A stretch of 9,227 nt of DNA from JANRJY01 sp033763735 (GTDB lineage Bacteria > Bacteroidota > Bacteroidia > Cytophagales > UBA9547): NCBI GenBank assembly GCA_033763735.1, contig JANRJY010000110.1:1-9227 (forward strand). The letters run 5' to 3'. The notes below the pieces were generated by a model. It had not been told where the DNA came from and ran no database searches. It was given only the letters and a program-made list of their open reading frames with translations. Of this stretch, positions 1 to 6,865 are shown piece after piece. Positions within the stretch are counted from its first letter, which is position 1; each line of letters begins with the position of its first letter. The position numbers were made by a program, and so were the translations under genes.

Positions 1-1280
1 CTACTAAAACATGCCAACGAAGCTGCTAACAAGGCACGCATACCTACTTTTGAAATGGTTGTTTGTTGATTAGGAGCCATAAGGCTTAAGCCTCCTAATT
101 GGATGGCAATGGAACTAAAATTAGAAAAACCACATAATGCAAAAGTGGAAATTAATATTGATTTGGGCGAAAGCAAACCTTTCACTTTCATATCTGACAA
201 ATCAATGTAAGCTACAAACTCATTAATTACGGTTTTTTGTCCCAAAAGACTACCTACATACATTGATTCGTTCCAAGGGACACCCATACAAAAAGCTAAT
301 GGACGACCAATTTGTGCAAAAATAAATTGTAAACTCAATTGATTAAATCTTCCATCTGATGCATATTTAATCCATTCATTAAAATGCAGCCAATCACCTG
401 TTTTGGAGAAAATAAAATTGATTAAAGCAATCAGAGAAATGAATGCCAGCAACATGGCTCCTACATTAAGTGCGAGTTTTACACCATCGGAAGCTCCAAT
501 GAAAAGTGCATCCAAAATATTAGCACCGAAATTTTCATTATTAAGTCTCAGCTGGGTGTCGATATTTTGGTTTTCAGGATATAGAATTTTTGCAAATACA
601 ATTGCAGCCGGTACATTGATAACCGAAGCAGTAAGTAAACTTGTTGTAAATAATATTTTGGAATCCAGGCTGGTTCCTCCCAAAAAGGAAATGTAAGCTG
701 CCATTACACCTCCTGCCAACGTAGCCATTCCACCCGTCATTACGCAAGTAATTTCAGAAGGCGACATATTTTTAATAAAAGGCTTTATGAGCATAGGCGC
801 TTCTGTTTGTCCCAAAAATATATTGCCCGATGCCGACAAACTTTCCGCTCCAGATATTCGCATGGTTTTTGACATCATCCACGCAAGTACCCATACTACT
901 TTTTGTAATATTCCTAAGTAGTACAATCCGGCTGTTAAAGAAGAAAAAAATATAATTGTAGGCAGTACCTGAAATGCAAATATAAATCCCAGATTATGTT
1001 TTACGTCCAGGTTGGCTTGACTATTTTTAGCCAAATCGCCAAACAAAAATTGTGCTCCCTGCAATGAAAAGTCGAGTATTTTTACAAATGCCCTACTTAC
1101 AAATTGCAGCACTTCTATAGTAAAAGGCAACTTTAAAAACATAAATGCCAATAGAATTTGTAATCCAAAGCCCGAAATCACTAGTTTCCAATCTATTGCA
1201 GTTCTATTTACTGAAAGTGACCAAGCAATGACAATGAAAATGAAAAAACCAACTATCGGAATTATAAAATCAACAATCAA
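1..1280 (-). CDS. CNT-family concentrative nucleoside transporter (NupC-like), C-terminal end cut by window edge
   Basis: Inner-membrane symporter of the concentrative nucleoside transporter family, expected to import nucleosides with Na+ or H+. I translated the reverse strand: one frame stays open from 1280 to the window start, giving 426 residues without a stop. The signatures are GQTEAPMLIKPFI from residue 157 (substrate-binding GQTE), the repeat-one stretch TGGMATLAGGVMAAYI, NVPAAIVFAK, the second-half motif INEFVAYIDL (Glu354), and ALCGFSNFSS near residue 387 with the binding Asn and Ser. An N-terminal hydrophobic segment (about 3-20) is followed by NRTAIDWK, as in the family. Known members are about 400-430 residues, so only a short tail is missing. 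No in-frame ATG lies between the upstream stop (about 1298) and Met47, which is too late because it would remove the first helix. TTG at 1280 is therefore the likely start. It is transcribed divergently from the signalling cluster. The loop YPENQNIDTQ resembles Bacteroidota members of the family. Confidence 0.93.
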   Translation of the reverse strand, partial: MIVDFIIPIVGFFIFIVIAWSLSVNRTAIDWKLVISGFGLQILLAFMFLKLPFTIEVLQFVSRAFVKILDFSLQGAQFLFGDLAKNSQANLDVKHNLGFIFAFQVLPTIIFFSSLTAGLYYLGILQKVVWVLAWMMSKTMRISGAESLSASGNIFLGQTEAPMLIKPFIKNMSPSEITCVMTGGMATLAGGVMAAYISFLGGTSLDSKILFTTSLLTASVINVPAAIVFAKILYPENQNIDTQLRLNNENFGANILDALFIGASDGVKLALNVGAMLLAFISLIALINFIFSKTGDWLHFNEWIKYASDGRFNQLSLQFIFAQIGRPLAFCMGVPWNESMYVGSLLGQKTVINEFVAYIDLSDMKVKGLLSPKSILISTFALCGFSNFSSIAIQLGGLSLMAPNQQTTISKVGMRALLAASLACFS

Positions 1281-1322
1281 TTTGAAAGATATAAGTTAAT
1301 TAATTTAAAACATTTCCATTTA

Positions 1323-1344
1323 CTAAGTGCAGTTTACCACTTAG
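1323..1344. repeat. 7-bp perfect inverted repeat upstream of the nucleoside transporter gene
   Basis: CTAAGTG at 1323-1329 and CACTTAG at 1338-1344 are exact reverse complements around an 8-nt spacer. The element lies about 43 bp upstream of the transporter start, in the divergent intergenic region. It could be an operator for a dimeric repressor or a 5' UTR hairpin. Neither arm is followed by a T-run, so it does not look like an intrinsic terminator. Confidence 0.4.
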
Positions 1345-1398
1345 CCAAGTTATAAGTTCAATCACTCTTTCTGGATACATTATATTTTTTATTAGAAC

Positions 1399-1406
1399 TA
1401 AGTTTG
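1399..1406 (+). promoter_or_regulatory. candidate Bacteroidota -7 promoter element
   Basis: TAAGTTTG matches the Bacteroidota primary-sigma -7 consensus TAnnTTTG exactly. Transcription would start near 1412, about 15 nt before the ATG of the small ORF at 1427 and about 130 nt before the STAS-like gene. No clear -33 TTG is visible at the usual distance (about 1375), so the call rests on the -7 box and its position only. Confidence 0.35.
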
Positions 1407-1426
1407 AAATATAAACAATTAAAAAT

Positions 1427-1537
1427 ATGAAAAAAACAGAACTAAATATCAAAAAAGGAAACACTGGAATAATTAATGTCCTTGACCGGCAAATAATAAA
1501 AATTATTAAAAATAAGTCTTCAAACAAAGAATATTAA
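1427..1537 (+). CDS. possible 36-residue leader or micro-protein, function unknown
   Basis: This ATG...TAA reading frame of 36 codons begins MKKTELNIKKGNT and ends SSNKEY. It is basic (many Lys), with no membrane segment or known motif. It ends 3 nt before the ATG of the STAS-like gene, the spacing of a translationally coupled leader. It also begins about 20 nt after a good -7 promoter element, so it would be the first ORF on that transcript. The N-terminus MKKTE preceded by an A/T-rich run is typical of Bacteroidota starts. Against it: the sequence is very short and AT-rich, and such frames arise by chance. I recognise no homologue. Confidence 0.3.
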   Translation: MKKTELNIKKGNTGIINVLDRQIIKIIKNKSSNKEY

Positions 1538-1540
1538 TTC

Positions 1541-1948
1541 ATGAAAAACTTATATTATCATAACAACAATCTGCAACTTTATTATAATGATATAGCAAAA
1601 GCAGCAATTGTTCATTTGGACCCTACAATTAATAGTAATGATTACCGCAAAGGGTTAGAAGCAAGTTTGGATTTGATTTACGAAAAAAAAGTCAAAAAGT
1701 GGGTTGCCAATTTTTCTGAAACAATAAAAATTAATGAAACAGATCAAAAATGGTCAGAAGAAGTATGGTTTCCGTCAGCTATTGGCCTTGGACTTCAAAG
1801 AGTAGCAGTAATCGTTTCCAAAAAAGTATTTTTGAGTCTAAAAATTGAAGAGCGAATCAATATTGAAGAAAAATTTAATTTGGTATCTCAATATTTTGAT
1901 GATGAAATTACGGCTTTAGTTTGGATAGCCGGAGAGCATATTAATTAG
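1541..1948 (+). CDS. SpoIIAA-like / STAS-fold protein
   Basis: Small soluble protein of 135 residues, resembling the STAS-related SpoIIAA-like proteins common in Bacteroidota. The visible pattern is an N-terminal beta region (LQLYYNDIAKAAIVHLD), the helix NDYRKGLEASLDLIYEKKVKKWVANFSET, the conserved DQKWSEEVWFPSAIGLGLQRVAVIVSKKVF, and a C-terminal helix/strand YFDDEITALVWI. The WFP and VAVIVSK segments are the most recognisable. STAS proteins usually bind partners and are sometimes phosphorylated; no enzymatic motif is seen. The ATG at 1541 follows an A/T-rich leader. The kinase gene starts about 80 bp downstream on the same strand, so co-transcription is likely and a role in that pathway is a reasonable inference. 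The family assignment rests on remembered sequence pattern, not a search. Confidence 0.7.
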   Translation: MKNLYYHNNNLQLYYNDIAKAAIVHLDPTINSNDYRKGLEASLDLIYEKKVKKWVANFSETIKINETDQKWSEEVWFPSAIGLGLQRVAVIVSKKVFLSLKIEERINIEEKFNLVSQYFDDEITALVWIAGEHIN

Positions 1949-1996
1949 TTTGTGCATTATTTATTAATGAAGATAATTGAAAATGAAGATAAATTA

Positions 1997-2036
1997 ATGC
2001 AGATTTGGATTTGTTACATATATACACCTATATGCA
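1997..2036 (+). repeat. ATGCA direct repeat bracketing a 35-bp frame-shifting segment at the kinase start
   Basis: ATGCA occurs at 1997-2001 and 2032-2036, 35 bp apart. An ORF starting at ATG 1967 (MKIIENEDKLMQ...) runs through the first copy but stops at 2045-2047. The histidine kinase frame begins at the second copy. Removing one repeat plus the intervening DNA would fuse the two frames without a gap, giving MKIIENEDKLMQERLKFAIES. That reads like an ordinary PAS-kinase N-terminus. Confidence 0.45.
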
Positions 2037-4845
2037 AGAAAGGCTAAAATTTGCAATAGAATCATCGGGCATTGGCATGTGGGAATGGCAAATAGCCACA
2101 GGTGAGTTATATTGGACAGAAAATGTTTTTAAAATTTTTAATAAAGACAAGAACTCCTTTAAACCAACCTTTGAAAATTATATTTCTCTCATTCATAAAG
2201 ATGATTTAGAATACCAGTTGGAACAAATAAATAAGTTTGTTGCAGGAGAAATTGAGAAATTTGAAGTTGTACATCGTATCCTGATTAATGGATCAGTTCG
2301 TTGGATTGATTGCAAAGGACAACTTATATCCAACGATAAGGGACATGCTCAATATATGTTAGGCACTGTCACTGACATAACAAATTTAAAATCAAAGGAG
2401 CAAGCCTTAGAAATTAAGATTATAGAACTTGAAAAACGAGAAAGGGCACTCAAAAATCAAGAACAAATTCTTTTTCAAAATCTTGATTTACAAACAAAAC
2501 TGCTTCAAAATATTGCTTCTAATGAAGCAAATCTTATTTCGTTAATTAATAATACAGGTGACTCCATTTGGGCGGTTGACAGAGATTACAAAATACTGGT
2601 AATCAATGACAATTTTAAGGAAATAATGAAATTTTTTGCGGGAAGAGAAGTTAATATCGGAGAAAATATCTTAGATACAGTTGACCCTTCTTTTGCATCC
2701 ATTTGGAAAATAAATTATGACAAAACCTTTGAAGGAAATTCATTCACCATTGAGTTTCCAATAGGGGACACTATTGTAGAAAATAGTTTCAACCCTATTT
2801 ATAACGGAGAAGGTAAAATAACAGGTGCCTCTATTTTTTCGCGCGACATCACAACGCGTAAGCAAAATGAAATTAAGGTAAAGGAAAATGAAATTTTCTT
2901 GACTGCATTATTCAAAAACTTGCCCATTGGCATGGAAGTATATTCCAGTGATGGGTTTTTGTTGAGTTTTAATGATCAATTGTTGGACATTTATAATTTG
3001 TCAAATTTTTCCATAGACGAAGGCAAAATTAATATCAATCAATTTCCACTAGTTCATGAATATGGATTAATCCAAGATTTCAACAAAGTAAGAGACACCG
3101 GTCAAGAAATATTGGATCACGAAGTTTATATTGATTTTCAAAAGAAAGATTTAGGCTTTTCTAAAAGTTTGGCAAGTAAATGGTTGAGTTTTTCGCATAT
3201 CCCTGTTAAAGATGAAAACAACGTTGTTTCTAAAGTTGTAGTTCTTACACAAGATATCACTTCACGCAAACTTAGTGAGCATAAAATAGCATTAAGTGAA
3301 GAAAAATTTTATAAAGCATTTGAACTGAGCCCTGATTTGATTACAATGTACGGGTTGGAAGATTTGGTAATTGCAGAAATTAACAGCCGTTCGCTGGATA
3401 TATTAGGTTATTCCAAAGAAGAAATGATTGGACAGCCGGCCAATAAATTTAAGATATTCGTATATCCTGAAGAAAGAGACGAATATTACAGACAATTTAA
3501 AGAAAAGGGTGAAATTAGTATGCAAGCTACCATTTGCCGCAAAAATGGTGCGCATTTCATTGCTCAAATCAATGGAAAAGAAATAACACTGGAAAATAAA
3601 AAATATCTCCTAACGGTTTCACGTGATATTACTGAAACCATTTTGCGAGAAAACAAAATAAGTGAAGCGTATAACAATGAAAAAAAATTAAACGAAGAAC
3701 TTGCTACTCGTGAAGAAGAATTAAGATCCAATCAAGAAGAACTTCGGCAAAACATTGAGTATCAAAATGCTCTTATCGACCAATTGAAACTTAATGAATA
3801 TAAGCTCACTGAAGCTATGAAAATGGGTAAAATGGGTGTGTGGGAAGTACAACCAGAAAATGAAGTAGTTATTTTTTCAAAAGAATTGTCAGAGATTTAC
3901 GAAACCAATAACCAAACAACATTTAATTTTCAAGAATCATCAAAGTTTTTTCCTGATGAAGAAGCAACCATTACCTACAATTTATTAATGGATTGCATTA
4001 AAAACGGCACTGAGTTCCATTATGAAACTATAGCACATCCGGGTCATAACCCAAAAATTATAAAATATATCAATGTTTATGGCAAAAGAATTCAGGAAGA
4101 AGGCAAACCTGTTAGAATAATAGGTATAAGTCAGGACATTACGGATCGGAAAATAGAAGAAGAGAAAATACGTAAGAGCGAAATTGAGTTGGTAAACCTC
4201 AGCAAGCAAATATCGGAGTTAAAACTGATGGCATTACGATCAGTAATGAATCCGCATTTTATTTTTAATTCCTTAAATTCTATACAATATTTTATCTCAA
4301 GCAACGATCGCAAAAATGCTATTAATTACCTCTCAATGTTCTCTAAGCTCATTAGAGGAGTATTGAATTCATCTGTCCAAACCAAAATTTCACTTGAAGA
4401 TGAATTGGAAATACTTAAATACTATATTCAGCTCGAAAATGTACGATTTGGTGATAAGTTCAATGTAGTATTTAACATTGACCCAACTATTGACGTACAA
4501 AACATTGAAATTCCTTCGTTATTGATTCAGCCTTACGTGGAAAATGCATTATTACATGGCTTATATAACAAAAATGAAAAAGGAAATCTTATTATTGCAG
4601 CGTCTTTAATATCAGACGAAAAAATTCAGTTTATCATCGAAGATGACGGTGTAGGTAGAGCCGAAGCACAAAGAATTAAAAACTTGAGCATGCCATCTCA
4701 CAAAAGCGTGGGGATGATGGTAACAAAAGAAAGACTCAAAATCATCAATTTGACAAATGAAGTAGTTCAGGAAATTGATGATTTGTATGATAATCAAAAC
4801 AATCCGATAGGAACAAGAGTTAAACTAATAGTTAAATTTGAATAA
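2032..4845 (+). CDS. multi-PAS cytoplasmic sensor histidine kinase, LytS/YehU-type core
   Basis: Two-component sensor kinase of 937 residues (ATG at 2032). It has no signal peptide or membrane helix, so it should sense an intracellular signal. Order of domains (approximate): PAS 3-117 (GMWEWQIATGELYW ... GTVTDIT); coiled coil 118-165; PAS 166-280 (IFSRDITTRK); PAS 285-412 (VLTQDITSRK); PAS 422-537 (LTVSRDITET); coiled coil 545-590; PAS 591-708 (IIGISQDITDRK); His_kinase dimerisation region with phospho-acceptor His742 in MNPHFIFNSLN; HATPase with N-box ENALLHG (Asn838), G1 box DDGVG (872-875) and SVGMMVTKERL as G2. All catalytic boxes look intact. The DIT/RK ends are the usual PAS-to-coil linkers. 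The LytTR regulator follows 6 bp downstream and is the evident partner. An in-frame TTG at 2005 would add nine residues; I prefer ATG because the PAS starts right after it. A frame anomaly upstream of the start is noted separately. Confidence 0.93.
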   Translation: MQERLKFAIESSGIGMWEWQIATGELYWTENVFKIFNKDKNSFKPTFENYISLIHKDDLEYQLEQINKFVAGEIEKFEVVHRILINGSVRWIDCKGQLISNDKGHAQYMLGTVTDITNLKSKEQALEIKIIELEKRERALKNQEQILFQNLDLQTKLLQNIASNEANLISLINNTGDSIWAVDRDYKILVINDNFKEIMKFFAGREVNIGENILDTVDPSFASIWKINYDKTFEGNSFTIEFPIGDTIVENSFNPIYNGEGKITGASIFSRDITTRKQNEIKVKENEIFLTALFKNLPIGMEVYSSDGFLLSFNDQLLDIYNLSNFSIDEGKININQFPLVHEYGLIQDFNKVRDTGQEILDHEVYIDFQKKDLGFSKSLASKWLSFSHIPVKDENNVVSKVVVLTQDITSRKLSEHKIALSEEKFYKAFELSPDLITMYGLEDLVIAEINSRSLDILGYSKEEMIGQPANKFKIFVYPEERDEYYRQFKEKGEISMQATICRKNGAHFIAQINGKEITLENKKYLLTVSRDITETILRENKISEAYNNEKKLNEELATREEELRSNQEELRQNIEYQNALIDQLKLNEYKLTEAMKMGKMGVWEVQPENEVVIFSKELSEIYETNNQTTFNFQESSKFFPDEEATITYNLLMDCIKNGTEFHYETIAHPGHNPKIIKYINVYGKRIQEEGKPVRIIGISQDITDRKIEEEKIRKSEIELVNLSKQISELKLMALRSVMNPHFIFNSLNSIQYFISSNDRKNAINYLSMFSKLIRGVLNSSVQTKISLEDELEILKYYIQLENVRFGDKFNVVFNIDPTIDVQNIEIPSLLIQPYVENALLHGLYNKNEKGNLIIAASLISDEKIQFIIEDDGVGRAEAQRIKNLSMPSHKSVGMMVTKERLKIINLTNEVVQEIDDLYDNQNNPIGTRVKLIVKFE

Positions 4846-4851
4846 ACTTTT

Positions 4852-5595
4852 ATGGTACGTTGTATTATAGTTGATGACGAAGAAAAAGCAAGAGAAAACC
4901 TCCGTATTCTTTTACAGGATTTTTGCGAAAATGTAGAAGTGGTAGGAATGGCTCAAAATGTAGCACAAGGAATTGAACAAATTAATCAAAACAAACCTGA
5001 TGTGTTATTTTTGGATATCCAAATGCAAAAGGAAACTGGTTTTGATTTGTTAAACAAAATTGGAAGTATCGATTTTGAAATCATTTTCACCACTGCGTAC
5101 TCTGAATATGCAATTAAGGCCTTCAAATTTTCGGCTTTGGATTATTTGTTAAAACCCATCGATATTGAGGAACTACAAAAAGCAGTAAAAAAAGTGGAGA
5201 AAAAAGTGGCAGGTAATTCATTTGCCAAAATCGAATCTTTAATCAAAAACCTCAAAACCGATAATTATGAAAACTATAAGCTTGCCTTACCTACAGGCGA
5301 AGGACTTTTTTTTATAAAAATTCAGGAAATATTGTACTTGGAAGCCGATAGCAACTATACAACCTTTTTTATGATTGGAGGACAAAAATATATCGTGTCC
5401 AAAACACTTAAAGAATACGAAGAAATGCTGGAAGGATTGGAATTTTTCAGAATTCATCATTCATATCTGATCAACCTCAAAGAAATAAAAAAATATGTGA
5501 AAGGTGATGGTGGTTATGTGGTAATGAGTAACGATGTTTCGTTAGATGTATCCAAAAGAAAAAAAGAGGCTTTCCTCACCAGAATCAAGCTTTGA
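4852..5595 (+). CDS. LytTR-family response regulator
   Basis: DNA-binding response regulator of 247 residues. Receiver domain about 1-120: acidic pair Asp8/Asp9 (IIVDDEEKAR), phospho-acceptor Asp55 (LFLDIQM), Thr81 (FTTAYSEYAIKAF) and Lys101 (DYLLKPID), all canonical. The C-terminal LytTR domain, about 140-247, has LPTGEGLFFIKIQEILYLEADSNY in its first half, then FFRIHHSYLINLKEIKKY and DVSLDVSKRKKEAF, which are diagnostic for the family. LytTR domains bind paired direct repeats of about 9-10 bp, usually about two helical turns apart. The gene starts 6 bp after the kinase stop, so the two are surely one operon and cognate partners. An intergenic region with 21-bp-spaced repeats follows directly and may be one of its targets. 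Confidence 0.95.
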   Translation: MVRCIIVDDEEKARENLRILLQDFCENVEVVGMAQNVAQGIEQINQNKPDVLFLDIQMQKETGFDLLNKIGSIDFEIIFTTAYSEYAIKAFKFSALDYLLKPIDIEELQKAVKKVEKKVAGNSFAKIESLIKNLKTDNYENYKLALPTGEGLFFIKIQEILYLEADSNYTTFFMIGGQKYIVSKTLKEYEEMLEGLEFFRIHHSYLINLKEIKKYVKGDGGYVVMSNDVSLDVSKRKKEAFLTRIKL

Positions 5596-5604
5596 TAACT
5601 TATT

Positions 5605-5628
5605 TGGGTAAGTATTTCCACTTACTCA
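5605..5628 (+). repeat. stem-loop just after the response regulator stop codon
   Basis: TGGGTAAGT (5605-5613) pairs with ACTTACTCA (5620-5628) around a six-base loop, giving nine pairs including one G-U. It starts 9 nt after the LytTR gene stop. No T-run follows, so a rho-independent terminator is unlikely. It could stabilise the upstream mRNA. The right arm overlaps the first 10-bp direct repeat, so DNA-binding and RNA-structure readings compete. Confidence 0.4.
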
Positions 5629-5651
5629 TTCAAAGTATTGTCTTACTCATT
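5621..5651 (+). promoter_or_regulatory. putative LytTR binding site: two identical 10-bp repeats 21 bp apart
   Basis: CTTACTCATT occurs at 5621-5630 and again, identically, at 5642-5651, a 21-bp start-to-start distance that places both on one face of the helix. LytTR regulators characteristically bind such tandem half-sites with this period. The pair lies directly downstream of a LytTR regulator gene and 39 bp upstream of the ATG of the next gene, an activator-like position. The half-site sequence does not match any consensus I can cite, so the assignment rests on geometry and context. Confidence 0.45.
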
Positions 5652-5689
5652 GTTAAAATTTGGTGTAATTATATTTTTTAATTTTATAC

Positions 5690-6802
5690 ATGCAATTATT
5701 TGACACCGGCATTAAAACCATCCACATGGAAGACAAGATTGACATTACGCAATTTTTGATATCTGAAGATAAAATTGAAAAAGAACTACCCAATATTTTA
5801 GGTGATGTAATTATATTAAATAATGATTTTCATATTGTAAATGTGGGTATTAATGTGCTTAATGCACTGAACTTTTCACCGGAAGATCTTAAGTACAAAC
5901 CTATTTCTGAAATTTTTTCGGATTTTGGGCAAGTCAACAATATTCACTATTTGTTGAACAAGTATGGATATTTTTCGGAAAGAGAAATCAAGGCAAATAC
6001 ACGATTGGGACATTCACTTGCCATAAGTGTATCCGGATATTATTTGGGATTAATCACCGATATGAATGGGTATGTAATACTCAATGTCAAAAATTTGGAT
6101 GATGTAAAAGCGTTATTCGAAAATCTTAAATACAAAACATTTGAACTTGATGAGTTCCTATACCGAGTATCACACGATTTGAGAGGACCTGTGGCAACTA
6201 TTAAAGGACTGGTAAATGTGGCGCAACTCAAAAACACTAATATTACTGATCTTAATTTTTATATAGATCAAATTGGGGCTTATGCCGAAAAACTTGACAA
6301 CACACTCAAAAATATAATTCAAACCACTGATAAAGACATATTTAGCAACGAATTTATATTGAAAGCCAACATTGATAATATACAGGAAATATTAAAAAGA
6401 ATTGTGGTTGAAAAGAGTAAAAACTTGGTAATAGACTTTACGTTCGACACCGATCAATTTAATCCATCCAACACATTTCCTCAAACCTTGATACTCCAAT
6501 TCTTGAAAAATATGGTACAGTTTATTTTTGAACTTACACCTTTGGAAGAACCTTTAAGTATTGAAATAGTAATTAAAGGAAAGGGCGAAAAAACGGAGGT
6601 TTTAATCAAACAAAGTGGATTTAAAATCAATAATTTCCTTATAAATAAAGGAAATCAAAATACATTGTTTATTTCAGATGCCCTCAAAGATGCAGCTCTA
6701 TCACATTTCTATACTGCCAAAAAGATAGTTGACAAAATTGGCGTTCCAATGGAAACAACCGTTCATTCAACGATTTCACACACACATTCAATATTGTTTT
6801 AA
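5690..6802 (+). CDS. PAS/HisKA protein with degenerate ATPase domain (histidine pseudokinase)
   Basis: Soluble protein of 370 residues. Residues about 35-135 look like a PAS unit (ILGDVIILNNDFHIVNVG, FSPEDLKYKPISEIF, with end strands ITDMNGYVILNVKN). A helical linker and a HisKA-like domain follow, with H-box FLYRVSHDLRGPVATIKGL and His162 intact. Residues 230-370 have the layout of a HATPase domain, but the key positions are lost. At the N-box (LKNMVQFIFEL) the Mg-binding second Asn is Phe278. The G1 box DxGxG is replaced by QSGFK (308-312). The glycine-rich G2 box is ALSHF (336-340), although the following helix YTAKKIVDKIG keeps its usual pattern. ATP binding is therefore unlikely. It follows a kinase/regulator pair on the same strand, behind possible LytTR sites. 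It may accept phosphate at His162 or bind the kinase. ATG at 5726 (Met13) is an alternative start. Confidence 0.8.
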   Translation: MQLFDTGIKTIHMEDKIDITQFLISEDKIEKELPNILGDVIILNNDFHIVNVGINVLNALNFSPEDLKYKPISEIFSDFGQVNNIHYLLNKYGYFSEREIKANTRLGHSLAISVSGYYLGLITDMNGYVILNVKNLDDVKALFENLKYKTFELDEFLYRVSHDLRGPVATIKGLVNVAQLKNTNITDLNFYIDQIGAYAEKLDNTLKNIIQTTDKDIFSNEFILKANIDNIQEILKRIVVEKSKNLVIDFTFDTDQFNPSNTFPQTLILQFLKNMVQFIFELTPLEEPLSIEIVIKGKGEKTEVLIKQSGFKINNFLINKGNQNTLFISDALKDAALSHFYTAKKIVDKIGVPMETTVHSTISHTHSILF

Positions 6803-6865
6803 TTTTTTACAACTGGTGTATAAAGCAAGTTAAAATTCTTGTTATTTTGTAGATACATTTATCAT

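Noticed and set aside
403..696. Plus-strand 97-codon frame inside the nucleoside transporter
   Set aside because: It lies wholly antisense to a clearly conserved transporter sequence and matches nothing known.
1300..1527. Minus-strand 75-codon frame with a hydrophobic N-terminal half
   Set aside because: It begins at TTG, has no recognisable motif, opposes the better-supported plus-strand promoter and leader ORF, and its hydrophobicity is what AT-rich antisense DNA commonly yields.
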